Shown here piece by piece: positions 35,208 through 44,998 of a stretch of 64,000 nucleotides of DNA; position 1 is the stretch's first letter; the number at the start of each line of letters is the position of its first letter. Both the position numbers and the translations under genes were made by a program. Origin of the DNA: Psychrobacter fozii (GTDB taxonomy: Bacteria; Pseudomonadota; Gammaproteobacteria; Pseudomonadales; Moraxellaceae); the NCBI RefSeq assembly GCF_003217155.1, contig NZ_QJSU01000002.1, positions 372,001 through 436,000 of the forward strand. Direction: 5' to 3'. The notes under the pieces are model-generated. The model was given only the letters and a program-made list of their open reading frames with translations. It did not search any database and was not told where the DNA came from.

Positions 35208-35241
35208 AAAAAAGCCTCGCCAATGATGGCGAGGCTTTTTT
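35208..35241. terminator. Terminator of putP
   Basis: GCCTCGCC (35214-35221) pairs perfectly with GGCGAGGC (35228-35235), 6-nt loop, with A6 and T6 runs on the two sides. It is 36 bp beyond the putP stop on the minus strand. Confidence 0.92.
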
Positions 35242-35271
35242 ATTGTAGTAAGCTAAAAGTGCTAAACAAAG

Positions 35272-36771
35272 TTACTTGTTTAGGTTCAGCTCCATCTCTT
35301 CGAACTTAGCAGATACTGAAGGTCTTGGACCACCAGTCATGATACTAACAGCAAAGATTGCGATCGTACTTAATACAAAGCCTGGAACGATAGCATATAA
35401 CCAGCTATTCAATGCCATACCATTCATCTCGAATGGACCATATATCCATAGAATGACGGTCAAAGCACCAATGACCATACCAGCAACCGCACCGTTGCGG
35501 TTCATACCACGCCATATCAAGCTAAATATAACCAATGGTCCAAATGCTGCACCAAATCCAGCCCATGCGTTAGATACAAGGCTTAGTACAGAGCTTTCAG
35601 GATTAGAGGCAAGTAAGATTGATACTAGAGCAACGGCGACTACAGAAATACGTCCAACCAATACTTGGCGAGCTTCTGGTGCATCTTGATCAAAGAACAA
35701 TTTGTACACATCTTTGGTTAGTGAGCTTGATACCACCAATAGCTGTGAAGAAATCGTACTCATAATAGCGGCTAAAATAGCGGCTAATAGGAAACCTGAT
35801 ACCAGTGGATGGAATAAAAACTGAGTGAATACTAAAAAGATAGTTTCAGGATCGTCTAGTGTCATCGCAGTTTTTTGTACATAAGCGCGACCAGCAAAAC
35901 CAGTCATCAATGAACCTACAAGACTAACTACCATCCAGCTCATACCGATATTACGCGCAGTAGGAACGTCTTTTACTGAGCGAATCGCCATAAAACGAAC
36001 GATAATATGTGGCTGACCAAAATAGCCTAAGCCCCATGCCATCAAAGAAACGATACCAATAACCGTCATACCACTGGTAATGTCTAGCAAACTAGGGTCA
36101 ATGTTTCTAACAGCTGTTGTGGTGGCAGAAATACCACCTAAGTCTGTGAAAGCAACAACCGGTACGATAACCATGGCAAAAAGCATGATAACGCCCTGCA
36201 CAAAGTCGGTCATTGACACGGCTAAGAAACCACCAAACAAGGTGTATGCGACAACCACGCCTGCGGTGACCCATAGGCCTGTGCTGTAAGAAAGGTTGAG
36301 TGAGCTTTCGAATAGTTTACCACCACCTACTAAGCTGGCTGCGGTGTAAACAGTGAAGAACAAGATGATAACCACGGCTGAAATAACCCGTAGCATATGT
36401 GATTTATCTTCGAAGCGGTTGGCGAAATAATCAGGTAGGGTAATAGCGTTATCAGCTACTTCGGTATAAACACGAAGACGCGGTGCCACGATGAGATAGT
36501 TCAAGAATGCGCCTAATGTCAAACCAAGGGCAATCCAAATACTAACCACACCATCGGCGAACATATAACCAGGTAGGCCAAGTAATAACCAACCTGACAT
36601 ATCTGATGCACCTGCCGAAAGTGCCGTTACTGCTGGACCTAAGTTACGACCCCCTAACATATAGCCTTCAGTATCATTGGCTTGCTTAAAATAAGCGTAA
36701 ATGCCAATCCCAATCATCACTAAGAAATAGGCGCCGAGTGATATCAGCACGCCACTAGAAACTCCGTTCAT
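35272..36771 (-). CDS. putP: Sodium/proline symporter
   Basis: This 499-aa inner-membrane Na+/proline symporter of the SSS family takes up proline for nutrition or osmoprotection. About thirteen hydrophobic helices are present. Family hallmarks are YMLGGRNLGPAVTALSAGASDMSGWLLLGLPG (about 37-68, with sodium-site residues), LGYFGQPHIIVRFMAI and the signature ATISSQLLVVSSSLT. Length equals that of E. coli PutP. No putA is adjacent. A hairpin with a minus-strand T-run lies about 98 bp upstream of the start. Confidence 0.94.
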   Translation of the reverse strand: MNGVSSGVLISLGAYFLVMIGIGIYAYFKQANDTEGYMLGGRNLGPAVTALSAGASDMSGWLLLGLPGYMFADGVVSIWIALGLTLGAFLNYLIVAPRLRVYTEVADNAITLPDYFANRFEDKSHMLRVISAVVIILFFTVYTAASLVGGGKLFESSLNLSYSTGLWVTAGVVVAYTLFGGFLAVSMTDFVQGVIMLFAMVIVPVVAFTDLGGISATTTAVRNIDPSLLDITSGMTVIGIVSLMAWGLGYFGQPHIIVRFMAIRSVKDVPTARNIGMSWMVVSLVGSLMTGFAGRAYVQKTAMTLDDPETIFLVFTQFLFHPLVSGFLLAAILAAIMSTISSQLLVVSSSLTKDVYKLFFDQDAPEARQVLVGRISVVAVALVSILLASNPESSVLSLVSNAWAGFGAAFGPLVIFSLIWRGMNRNGAVAGMVIGALTVILWIYGPFEMNGMALNSWLYAIVPGFVLSTIAIFAVSIMTGGPRPSVSAKFEEMELNLNK

Positions 36772-37272
36772 ATAAATGATCCTTAACCAACCATGTTGGC
36801 TGTAATTATTTTTAACTATAAATATTAAGTGTTACAAGACGATGTCCAAAACAATATCTAAAGACAAAAAAAGCCATTAAGTAGGACATAATGGCTTTTA
36901 TTTAATATCTGTTGTTAGTTTTATATGATTGATGCTGTTTTAGGGCGAATACTAATTAAGCAGTCATTTGAGAGTAATAGAAATATTACGCTCTTTCTAT
37001 CTGTCTCAATTACTCGCATTTGCTCGTTATATATCAATATAAGCCGCCTGTATAACCAATCATTTAAAACCATCAAACCTACTACTAACCATCATATCTT
37101 ACTAGAAGTCTTCAATATATGACTATCAGTGTTCATATGGTAAGTTTTTGTTATGTAGACAACGCCGAGTGTATTATAACGTATGACTGACGCAAATGCG
37201 AATAGCGTGCTTTTTTGACCCAATAAATTGTCCTAATTGTAACTATAGAAATTGATCTTTAGAGAGCAGTTT
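36772..37272. other. Gene-free region between putP and the LysR gene
   Basis: The 501 bp contain a minus-strand terminator (36869-36899). A 65-codon plus-strand frame at 36925-37122 has no ribosome site and no recognisable domain, so I do not call it. The putP promoter should lie on one side of the hairpin. Confidence 0.45.
36864..36899 (-). terminator. Terminator or attenuator upstream of putP
   Basis: AAAAGCCATTA (36869-36879) pairs perfectly with TAATGGCTTTT (36889-36899). On the minus strand T7 follows. It would end the LysR transcript after a 370-nt trailer. If putP starts upstream of it, it would instead act as a leader attenuator. Confidence 0.75.
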
Positions 37273-38145
37273 TTATTCGATAGGAGCAAGCAAGTCTAGC
37301 AAAGCAGTAACACTACTAGATTGTGTTAGTTTTGGATTGATTACAACACCCAAATGACGCTGTAGCTCAACGTTATCAGCCATATCGATACGTTCCAAAT
37401 CTTGACTGATCATGGTCTGTGGCAACACTGACCAACCAAGCCCAACAGAAACCAACATGCGAATAGACTCAAGTGGATTAGTGCTCATCGTGGCATAAGG
37501 CTTGAGATTGTGCTTGGCGAATTCAGCCAAGGTAATCTGACTGGTAAAGGTATTGGCAGATGGCAAAATAGCAGGATAACGTGCCAATTGCTCTAAGGTG
37601 ACATTAGACTTGGTCGCTAAAGGCGATAGAGTGCCTGTCATAAAGTAGAGAGGATCTGACCATAGCGTGTGATAGGTCAAGCGCTTATCATAAACCGGTG
37701 GCAGCGTGACGAAAGCCAACGATAAATCACCGTCTAACACGGCCTTGTGTGCTTTTTCTGAATCAACGAAATGTACTTCTAACTGTACGGCAGGATAAGC
37801 TTGAATAAAGTGTTTAAGCACAGGGGCTAGATGATGCAAGCCTATATGATGACTGGTGCCGATGACCAGTTTGCCAGATACGATATGTTGAGAGTGCTGT
37901 AGGTTAATTTTGAAATTTTCATAATCTTCTAACCAACGTTTGGCATGTGGTAGCATCTCATTGGCTGCTTGTGTCGGTACAATCCCGCGTCCTACTGTGT
38001 CAAACAACGTAATATTAAATTCATCTTCTAGATTTTTGATGCGTTTACTGACAGCAGGCTGAGTAATAAACAGCTTTTCTGCCGCGCCCGAAATACTGCC
38101 TGTGTGCATAACAGTGACGAAAGTCGTTAAGTTTGTGGTGTTCAA
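37273..38145 (-). CDS. LysR-family regulator facing the leu genes
   Basis: This 290-aa LysR-type regulator has a winged helix-turn-helix at about 1-60 (NLTTFVTVMHTGSISGAAEKL, TQPAVSKRIKNLEDEF). An effector-binding domain with the CysB/LysR-like pattern SGKLVIGTSHHIGLHHLAPVL follows. It is divergent from leuC across 461 bp. The similar arrangement of a LysR gene facing leuC occurs in other Moraxellaceae and pseudomonads, so control of leuCDB is plausible. A candidate LysR box lies 49 bp upstream. The effector could be a leucine-pathway intermediate, which is inference. Confidence 0.87.
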   Translation of the reverse strand: MNTTNLTTFVTVMHTGSISGAAEKLFITQPAVSKRIKNLEDEFNITLFDTVGRGIVPTQAANEMLPHAKRWLEDYENFKINLQHSQHIVSGKLVIGTSHHIGLHHLAPVLKHFIQAYPAVQLEVHFVDSEKAHKAVLDGDLSLAFVTLPPVYDKRLTYHTLWSDPLYFMTGTLSPLATKSNVTLEQLARYPAILPSANTFTSQITLAEFAKHNLKPYATMSTNPLESIRMLVSVGLGWSVLPQTMISQDLERIDMADNVELQRHLGVVINPKLTQSSSVTALLDLLAPIE

Positions 38146-38193
38146 GCGGATGTCCTTAGCTACTTATCGAGCTATAAATAAAAGTTGGCTGGC

Positions 38194-38211
38194 CTAATCA
38201 TAATGTATTAG
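38194..38211. promoter_or_regulatory. Candidate LysR box
   Basis: CTAATCATAATGTATTAG is an interrupted palindrome with CTAAT/ATTAG ends. It contains a T-N11-A core, the usual recognition form for LysR regulators. It sits 49-66 bp upstream of the LysR start and 55 bp upstream of the proposed leuC -10. Confidence 0.45.
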
Positions 38212-38265
38212 AAATAAAAGTTTGCGTCTGGTCAAAAATCATCAATTATTATTATAGGATTAGCC

Positions 38266-38274
38266 TGCTATAAT
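38266..38274 (+). promoter_or_regulatory. Extended -10 element of the leuC promoter
   Basis: TGCTATAAT combines the TGn extension with a perfect TATAAT. The -35 region is poor, as expected for an activator-dependent extended -10 promoter. Confidence 0.55.
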
Positions 38275-38606
38275 CACAAGACATCAGGACGTATTGTGAC
38301 ATATTTATTAGATTAACTTGATAAATGACGCTATAAAACTTGTTTTGAGCCTCAATTGCAGTAATAAATATAAAAAAATAGAGAATTGTTATTTTGTATT
38401 TATAGGTTTGTATTTATAGAGTAGAGATGTCCTGATAGATCTATTTTGATGAAAGTATTGATTGAAAAATGTCAGTTTTAAGCCAATAGGCATTGATAAG
38501 AAAATACCATCAAGCTGTTATACATAAATTTTAAATAGAATCCTCGTTTATTATGGTGTAAGCCATCGAGTAATTAAGTAGCTAGCAACCAATAAAGGAT
38601 AGCAAC

Positions 38607-40025
38607 ATGGCCAGTCAAACGTTATATGACAAACTTTGGAACGCTCACGAAGTCACTAAACGTGATGATGGTTCGAGCCTAATTTATATCGATCGTCATC
38701 TACTGCATGAAGTGACAAGTCCGCAAGCATTTGAAGGTTTGGAATTGGCCAATCGAGCGCCATGGCGTTTGTCTGCCAATATCGCGAGTCCTGATCACAA
38801 CGTGCCAACGGTGTCTAAAGAGCGCTTAGAAGGGGTGTCTGGTATCAAAGACAAAGTATCACGCTTGCAAGTGGTTACCTTGGATGATAACTGTGCCAAG
38901 TTTGATATCGCTGAATTTACGATCAACGATGCTCGTCAAGGAATTTTGCACGTTGTTGGTCCTGAGCAAGGCCTCGTATTACCAGGTATGACCGTCGTTT
39001 GTGGTGATTCGCATACAGCGACCCATGGTGCACTTGGTTGCTTGGCACATGGTATCGGTACGTCTGAAGTTGAACATGTATTGGCAACTCAATGCCTGAT
39101 TCAGAAAAAATCAAAAAATATGCAAATTCGTGTGACTGGTCAGCTAGGTGCTGGCGTGACCTCGAAAGATGTTGTACTGGCCATCATCGCAAAAATTGGT
39201 ACAGCGGGTGGCACAGGCTACGCGATTGAGTTTGCAGGGCAAGTATTTGAAGAGATGAGTATGGAAGGTCGTATGACCGTCTGTAACATGGCCATCGAAG
39301 CAGGTGCTCGCGTAGGTATGGTTGCGGTCGATGACATCACTATCGATTATGTGAAAGGCCGTCCTTATGCACCAACGGAATCACAATGGCAACAAGCTGA
39401 AGAATACTGGCGCACATTGTATTCAGATGATGATGCAGTATTTGACAGCGTGGTCGAGATTGATGGTAGCCAAATAGCGCCGCAAGTGTCCTGGGGTACA
39501 TCACCTGAAATGGTCGTCGACATCACTCAGTCAGTACCAACACCTGATCAAGCTGTGGATGAAGCACAAGAAGAAGGTTGGTTACGTGCCTATACTTATA
39601 TGGGTCTAGAAGCGGGTCAAAAAATTACCGATATCCAACTAGATCGTATCTTTATTGGGTCATGCACCAACTCACGTATCGAAGATTTACGTGATGCAGC
39701 AGCGGTAATTAAGGGCCGTAAAGTAGCTAACAATATTAAAGAAGCCATTGTCGTCGCTGGTTCTGGTCAAGTGAAGTTACAAGCAGAAGCAGAAGGTTTG
39801 AATACCTTGTTTACGGACGCTGGATTTGAATGGCGCGAGCCGGGCTGTTCTATGTGTTTAGCCATGAATGCCGATAAGCTTGAGCCACAAGAGCATTGTG
39901 CCTCAACCTCCAACCGTAATTTTGAGGGTCGTCAGGGTAATGGTGGTCGTACGCATTTGGTTAGCCCAGCGATGGCAGCAGCAGCAGCATTGGCCGGTCA
40001 CTTTGTAGATGTGCGGACATTCTAA
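38607..40025 (+). CDS. leuC: 3-isopropylmalate dehydratase large subunit
   Basis: LeuC (472 aa) with LeuD isomerises 2-isopropylmalate to 3-isopropylmalate in leucine synthesis. It is an aconitase-type [4Fe-4S] enzyme. Substrate-binding blocks are [15 protein letters not shown] (about 131-145) and [17 protein letters not shown] (about 349-365). Cluster cysteines are in the latter and in [11 protein letters not shown] (about 411-421). Length is normal. AAAGGATAG precedes the ATG. leuD follows 42 bp downstream. Confidence 0.96.
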   Translation: MASQTLYDKLWNAHEVTKRDDGSSLIYIDRHLLHEVTSPQAFEGLELANRAPWRLSANIASPDHNVPTVSKERLEGVSGIKDKVSRLQVVTLDDNCAKFDIAEFTINDARQGILHVVGPEQGLVLPGMTVVCGDSHTATHGALGCLAHGIGTSEVEHVLATQCLIQKKSKNMQIRVTGQLGAGVTSKDVVLAIIAKIGTAGGTGYAIEFAGQVFEEMSMEGRMTVCNMAIEAGARVGMVAVDDITIDYVKGRPYAPTESQWQQAEEYWRTLYSDDDAVFDSVVEIDGSQIAPQVSWGTSPEMVVDITQSVPTPDQAVDEAQEEGWLRAYTYMGLEAGQKITDIQLDRIFIGSCTNSRIEDLRDAAAVIKGRKVANNIKEAIVVAGSGQVKLQAEAEGLNTLFTDAGFEWREPGCSMCLAMNADKLEPQEHCASTSNRNFEGRQGNGGRTHLVSPAMAAAAALAGHFVDVRTF

Positions 40026-40067
40026 GACAGATACACATCAATAAAAACATCATTGATAGGAAATTTT

Positions 40068-40718
40068 ATGCAAGCTTATAACACCCAAACAGGTATCGTC
40101 TGCCCTTTAGATCGCGCAAACGTCGATACCGATCAAATTATCGCAAAACAGTTTTTAAAATCTATTAAACGCACAGGGTTTGGCGTCAATTTGTTTGATG
40201 ATTGGCGCTATCTCGACGAAGGCTATCCAGGTCAGGACAATAGTACACGCATTATTAACCCAGACTTTATTCTCAATCAACCACGTTATCAAGGTGCTAA
40301 TATCTTGCTGGCACGCAGAAACTTTGGCTGTGGCTCTAGCCGTGAGCATGCACCGTGGGCGCTTTCAGAATATGGCTTTCGTACCGTTATTGCACCAAGC
40401 TTCGCTGATATTTTTTATAACAACTGTTTTAAAAATGGCATGCTCCCAATTGTACTGGCGGAAGACATCGTTGATGCGTTGATGAAAGCTACCGTTGCTA
40501 ATGAAGGCTACGAGCTGACTGCTGATCTTGAGCGTCAGGTCGTTATTACGCCAACAGGTGAAGAATATGCTTTTGAAGTGGATGATTTCCGTAAGCATTG
40601 TTTGCTAAATGGTCTTGATGATATCGGTCTTACTTTGCAGCAAAGCGATGCTATCAAAGAGTACGAGCAACAAATGATGCAAAAAACGCCTTGGATATTC
40701 AACGAAGTACGAGCCTAG
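40068..40718 (+). CDS. leuD: 3-isopropylmalate dehydratase small subunit
   Basis: LeuD (216 aa) completes the swivelling domain of isopropylmalate isomerase. Family blocks are [20 protein letters not shown] (about 12-31), [15 protein letters not shown] (about 84-98) and [22 protein letters not shown] 40068 is preferred over an in-frame ATG five codons upstream, because TAGGAAA lies 7 nt before it. It is cotranscribed with leuC. Confidence 0.95.
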   Translation: MQAYNTQTGIVCPLDRANVDTDQIIAKQFLKSIKRTGFGVNLFDDWRYLDEGYPGQDNSTRIINPDFILNQPRYQGANILLARRNFGCGSSREHAPWALSEYGFRTVIAPSFADIFYNNCFKNGMLPIVLAEDIVDALMKATVANEGYELTADLERQVVITPTGEEYAFEVDDFRKHCLLNGLDDIGLTLQQSDAIKEYEQQMMQKTPWIFNEVRA

Positions 40719-40857
40719 GCAATTAATTGATAGCTATGGTGCATAAAACTGCTGAACAACCGTAATGCAGCGTTGAGTTATGGCGGCGAACTGGCTAAAA
40801 TGAAGTATGGTTTTATAAAGTATTTTATTATTTCACTTATGAATAGTAGCCGTCATT

Positions 40858-41616
40858 ATGAATAAAAAACGTTATGTTTTATGGACAAGTACAATTGTTG
40901 CTGCCAGCTTGTGGTTGTCAGGCTGTCAGCTCATGAATGGCTACCAGAAAATAGATGAGGCAGAAAGCGCAAAAGCGTGGGCAGGTAAGATTCAACCCAT
41001 CGCTGGTGAGGTGAATATTGCTTGTATAGGCACTTATCACTGTGAAATTGCGCGAATAGACAAAGTGCCAGTGATAGGGACTGACACCCATGAGCCTATT
41101 AATGCTGCGATGGTCGTTGCGATGACAGCCGCGAGTGACAATGGAACAAGTGGTAGTGGGACAAATTACAATAGTAATAAACGTGCGTCAGTCACTATGA
41201 AGATGGACATGACACCGATTTCTCATAAAAATGAGATAAAAATTGTACCTTTGTCTGCTTCAGGTATCGTAGGTCTAACCAATTACTATGCACGGGTAAA
41301 GCCAGCCAAACGAGAAGTACAAGTGAATTTTTATCCAGAAAATAACTTGGGCTATGTTGAGCGTTTTGCGATGATTCATGATTTTGTCGAGGCAGATACT
41401 TATCAGCTTCGAGCTTATCAAAAGAAATCTAGTGATAGCTCAGGCAGTTTGTTAGACACGGCCTCACCAGAGCCTTTGTGTGTCGATCTGTATCAAGGAA
41501 ATAGTGTACAGCGCCGCTTCTGCAAAGAACTGGGTGCTGAGCATCAAGGCGAGTTTGTAGAAACACGTCTCACCAATACTATGCCTACACCGTCAAAAGC
41601 GAAATCAAAAGCTTAA
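40858..41616 (+). CDS. Conserved-type lipoprotein between leuD and leuB
   Basis: I do not recognise a named family. This 252-aa protein has a signal peptide and lipobox LSGC at about residues 20-23, so it is probably a lipid-anchored outer- or inner-membrane protein. Four further cysteines (IACIGTYHCEIARI and later) could form disulfides. A Ser/Gly/Asn-rich stretch follows near residue 95. The gene is 139 bp after leuD and 162 bp before leuB. Leucine-pathway function is unlikely; it looks like a guest gene in the locus. AATAGTAG and similar sequence gives no clear ribosome site. Confidence 0.7.
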   Translation: MNKKRYVLWTSTIVAASLWLSGCQLMNGYQKIDEAESAKAWAGKIQPIAGEVNIACIGTYHCEIARIDKVPVIGTDTHEPINAAMVVAMTAASDNGTSGSGTNYNSNKRASVTMKMDMTPISHKNEIKIVPLSASGIVGLTNYYARVKPAKREVQVNFYPENNLGYVERFAMIHDFVEADTYQLRAYQKKSSDSSGSLLDTASPEPLCVDLYQGNSVQRRFCKELGAEHQGEFVETRLTNTMPTPSKAKSKA

Positions 41617-41778
41617 TAACCAGTGTGCTAGCCTCAGATTGATACAGAATTTAGTAGTCATTTAAATAAGATAAATCTCGTTTTTTTGTGCAGCTTATTA
41701 CACGAGTAATTATCTTTTAAAAGTTATCATGTGCTTATAGCAGTATTATAAATAAAACTTACTTACCCAAGGATCAGT

Positions 41779-42882
41779 ATGGCAACGATTTTAACATTAG
41801 CAGGCGATGGTATTGGCCCTGAGATCATGACCCAAGCCATTGATGTGCTTAATGCTGTGAACGATAAATTTACATTAGGTTTGACACTTGAGTCTGGATT
41901 GATTGGTGGCGTGGCTATTGATGCAACTGGCGAGCCTTTACCTGATGAGACTTTGGCGCGTGCACGTGCTGCAGATGCCGTATTGCTAGGCGCTGTTGGC
42001 GGCCCTAAATGGGATGGTATTGAACGTAGTAAGCGTCCTGAACGTGGTCTACTGAAAATCCGTGGTGAGCTTGGTTTGTTCGCTAATCTACGTGTGGCAA
42101 AGCTTTATCCGCAGCTTGCTAATGCCTCTAGCATCAAGCCTGAAATCATCTCAGGTTTAGACTTGCTTATCGTTCGTGAGCTGACAGGTGGTATCTATTT
42201 TGGTGAGCCGCGTGGTATTCGCACATTAGAGAATGGCGAGCAGCAAGGCTATAACACCATGGTGTATAGTACGAGCGAGATTCAACGTATCGGTAAAGTT
42301 GCTTTTGAATTGGCAAAAACACGTGCGCAAGCAGCAGGTACAGCGCCTAAAGTTTGCTCAGTGGACAAAGCAAATGTATTAGAAGTCACAGAGCTGTGGA
42401 AGCAGACGATGACCCAGATGCAACAAGCGGACTATAGCGATGTGGCGTTATCGCATATGTACGCTGATAATGCTTGTATGCAGTTGATCAAAGATCCTAA
42501 GCAGTTCGATGTGATGGTAACGGGCAATATGTTCGGTGATATCTTATCTGACGAAGCGGCGATGCTAACCGGCTCTATCGGTATGTTGCCATCAGCCAGT
42601 CTAGATGTGGCAGGTAAAGGGATGTATGAGCCGTGCCATGGTTCAGCACCTGATATCGCAGGGCAAGATAAAGCCAATCCATTGGCAACCATCTTATCTG
42701 TTGCGATGATGCTGCGTTATACCTTTAAGCAAGAAGAGGCCGCTAAAGCCATTGAGCAAGCGGTCAGTGATGTGCTTGATGATGGTTTACGTACGCTTGA
42801 TATTTTAGACAGCAGTGAAGCTGGACTTAAACAAGTAGGCTGTATAGAAATGGGTCAAGCAGTATTGGCTAAACTGGTTTAA
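41779..42882 (+). CDS. leuB: 3-isopropylmalate dehydrogenase
   Basis: LeuB (367 aa) oxidatively decarboxylates 3-isopropylmalate with NAD+, the third step in leucine synthesis. Characteristic blocks are [11 protein letters not shown] (about 6-16), [32 protein letters not shown] (about 85-105), the substrate segment [15 protein letters not shown] (about 133-147) and [36 protein letters not shown] precedes the ATG. A terminator follows. Confidence 0.96.
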   Translation: MATILTLAGDGIGPEIMTQAIDVLNAVNDKFTLGLTLESGLIGGVAIDATGEPLPDETLARARAADAVLLGAVGGPKWDGIERSKRPERGLLKIRGELGLFANLRVAKLYPQLANASSIKPEIISGLDLLIVRELTGGIYFGEPRGIRTLENGEQQGYNTMVYSTSEIQRIGKVAFELAKTRAQAAGTAPKVCSVDKANVLEVTELWKQTMTQMQQADYSDVALSHMYADNACMQLIKDPKQFDVMVTGNMFGDILSDEAAMLTGSIGMLPSASLDVAGKGMYEPCHGSAPDIAGQDKANPLATILSVAMMLRYTFKQEEAAKAIEQAVSDVLDDGLRTLDILDSSEAGLKQVGCIEMGQAVLAKLV

Positions 42883-43293
42883 TCAGCATATTTTTAGTAT
42901 AGCTTAAAATTTTCTCCGTCTTATTTGTAGATTGAGTTATTTTAATATTCATAAATTCTTGTAGTTGCAAACCCATAATTTGCTAAGCAGATTGTGGGTT
43001 TTTTTGTGCTTGTCTGAAAGTTTTACTAGCCGTAACATACTAATTCACCAAGTCGTAAAAAAGCACTTGTTTTAACACAGCTACTATCGTGTAAGGCGTT
43101 CATTAACACAAAGTTGTTATATGACCACAGAGGAATATGGCAATATTGATTAATAACAAATGGATAGGTGTATTCATCATTTTATAAGGAAATTAATAGA
43201 AAAAGCGCTATAACCATTAAAGGTTCGAAAGTCTAAAAATAAGAGTTTATGCATAATAAAAACAAAAATTTTATCAAAAATCAGGAGTATCAC
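42883..43293. other. Gene-free region between leuB and the transpeptidase gene
   Basis: It contains the leuB terminator (42969-43006). An in-frame ATG at 43249 upstream of the next gene is not used, since the ribosome site AGGAG lies at the later start. No other element is seen. Confidence 0.5.
42969..43006 (+). terminator. Terminator of leuB
   Basis: AAACCCATAAT pairs with ATTGTGGGTTT (one G-T wobble) around a 13-nt loop, followed by T7. Confidence 0.85.
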
Positions 43294-44415
43294 ATGTATC
43301 AATTAAAAAAATTAAGCACAGCGATAGCAATGATTGGATTCTCTACAGTCGTCTTTATGGGGCAAAGTATTGCAGCAGAACCAACTAATAGCATGATTGT
43401 AGATAATAGCGCTACAGCTCCGACAGAAGTGAGTCCAGTGACGAATGGGATAAGCCAAAAATTAACAGGGGATAGTAAAGCTGCAACATCATTAAATAAG
43501 CTATTGCCTACCATAAAATACACAATTGAAAACCTATCAGACACGGCAAAAGAAGTGAACAATATCAATTGGACTACGGATGCTGATATAGATCGTAATA
43601 TGGGAACGAAACTGCAAGCCTTATTGAACTGGCATCATAATGGGGTAGGGCCTGTTGATGGATATTGGGGGAAAAATACCCGAAAAGCTATGCAAGCATT
43701 TCAAAATGCGAATGGCCTGACTGTAACTGACACGTTAAACAATGAAACGTGGCAAGCACTGATTAAAAATGAAAAACTTATGACACAACCTGTATTAGTT
43801 AGTTATCAGCTAACTGATGCAGATGTAAACGTCAAGACCACGACTATACCGACAGATTCTGTTGCGAAATCTAAGCTCGAAGGAATGTATTATGAAAGCC
43901 TCACTGAGGCGCTCGCAGAAAAATTTCATATTAGTGAGAAATATCTAAAATCTCTTAATCCTAATGCCGGCTTTACTGCTGGTGAAATTATTACGGTATA
44001 TAACCCTGGCAACCCTAACACCAAGCCTGTCAGCCGAGTAGTCGCTGACAAGGACACTGAGACACTGTATGCTTATGACGAAAACAATAAGTTAGTTGCT
44101 AGTTATCCAACGACAGTGGGTAGTACAGCGACACCGTCGCCGACAGGCACGCATACCGTAAAGGTGAAAGTAAATGAGCCTAATTATACCTATACAGGCA
44201 GTGACGGTCGTAAGTCTATCATTCCGCCTGGCCCTAACAACCCGGTTGGTTCAGTATGGATTGGACTGAGTAAACCAGCTTATGGGATTCATGGTTCACC
44301 AGATCCTGCTCGTATCAGTCGTCAGGCATCAGCTGGTTGTGTGCGTCTGACTAACTGGGATGCACTTAGTCTTTTAGGTGTGATTAAAAACGGCGCAACT
44401 GTCGAATTTAGCTAA
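43294..44415 (+). CDS. L,D-transpeptidase (YkuD) with peptidoglycan-binding domain
   Basis: This 373-aa periplasmic enzyme cross-links or modifies peptidoglycan, or attaches proteins to it, through a catalytic cysteine. The signal peptide ends near SIAAEP (about 28). A PG_binding_1-type domain (about 90-150) includes GVGPVDGYWGKNTRKAMQAFQ. A LysM-like segment (about 195-245) follows. The YkuD domain (about 255-373) ends with HGSPDPARISRQASAGCVRL, holding the catalytic His, Ser-x-Gly-Cys and Arg. ATG 43294 has AGGAG 6 nt upstream. Its own terminator follows, so it is monocistronic. Confidence 0.9.
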   Translation: MYQLKKLSTAIAMIGFSTVVFMGQSIAAEPTNSMIVDNSATAPTEVSPVTNGISQKLTGDSKAATSLNKLLPTIKYTIENLSDTAKEVNNINWTTDADIDRNMGTKLQALLNWHHNGVGPVDGYWGKNTRKAMQAFQNANGLTVTDTLNNETWQALIKNEKLMTQPVLVSYQLTDADVNVKTTTIPTDSVAKSKLEGMYYESLTEALAEKFHISEKYLKSLNPNAGFTAGEIITVYNPGNPNTKPVSRVVADKDTETLYAYDENNKLVASYPTTVGSTATPSPTGTHTVKVKVNEPNYTYTGSDGRKSIIPPGPNNPVGSVWIGLSKPAYGIHGSPDPARISRQASAGCVRLTNWDALSLLGVIKNGATVEFS

Positions 44416-44447
44416 ACATAAATAAGCTAAATCATAAAAAATAGAAA

Positions 44448-44478
44448 AAAATACCGCTGATATTGAGCGGTATTTTTT
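44448..44478 (+). terminator. Terminator of the L,D-transpeptidase gene
   Basis: AAAATACCGCT (44448-44458) pairs perfectly with AGCGGTATTTT (44466-44476), 7-nt loop, T6 after. It starts 33 bp after the stop. Confidence 0.9.
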
Positions 44479-44655
44479 ATGGTAAAAACGGAATTCAAAT
44501 AACTAAAATATTGATAGGAAATAATGAGTAGCTTAGCATTTTCATTATTATTATCAGTCAAACCACTCAAACATTTATACCAGTGATAAAAGTGTCATTC
44601 GACAACTGGCTGTGTTTATATAAATGCTTTTATAACCATGTTAGTCAATAAAAAA

Positions 44656-44877
44656 TTAGTTCTTACCACGATAAGTAATGCGCCCTTTAGACAGGTCATA
44701 AGGCGTCATTTCGACCTTAACTTTATCACCAGTCAAGATACGGATATAATGCTTACGCATTTTACCAGAGATGTGCGCAATGATTTCATGTCCGTTTTCT
44801 AAACGAACTTTAAATAAAGTATTAGGAAGGGTATCAATGACTTCGCCTTCAAATTCGATAATATCGTCTTTTGCCAT
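44656..44877 (-). CDS. infA: Translation initiation factor IF-1
   Basis: IF-1 (73 aa) occupies the ribosomal A site during initiation. A single S1/OB-fold domain is seen: [47 protein letters not shown] and [16 protein letters not shown]. The start at 44877 gives the standard protein; an in-frame ATG four codons upstream would add MIQI and is not conserved in the family. Confidence 0.97.
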   Translation of the reverse strand: MAKDDIIEFEGEVIDTLPNTLFKVRLENGHEIIAHISGKMRKHYIRILTGDKVKVEMTPYDLSKGRITYRGKN

Positions 44878-44998
44878 AATTTGTATCAATCAATTAAAAA
44901 TAAGCCCATATTATACGTAAGTTAGCAGGTTAAAGCAATACAGAACCGGGTTTTTGCTTGACAGTCTGTAAGTGATATGTATGCCAGCCCATATTAAT

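Larger units (their letters stand above)
34715..35271. other. Gene-free convergent region between FadL copy 2 and putP
   Basis: These 557 bp hold the two terminators listed separately at each end. The middle (34770-35200) shows no credible gene, tRNA or repeat. Confidence 0.5.
38146..38606. other. Divergent leader region of leuC
   Basis: The 461 bp hold a candidate LysR box (38194-38211) and an extended -10 (38266-38274). A leader of roughly 320 nt lies before leuC. It contains only tiny frames, one of 10 codons with adjacent Val-Leu-Ile codons. I see no Leu-codon run and no attenuator hairpin with a T-run. Confidence 0.45.

Noticed and set aside
36925..37122. 65-codon plus-strand frame upstream of putP
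   Set aside because: No ribosome site or domain; probably random open frame.
38440..38490. Leucine attenuation leader peptide before leuC
   Set aside because: The 10-codon frame has only one Leu codon and no following terminator stem with T-run.
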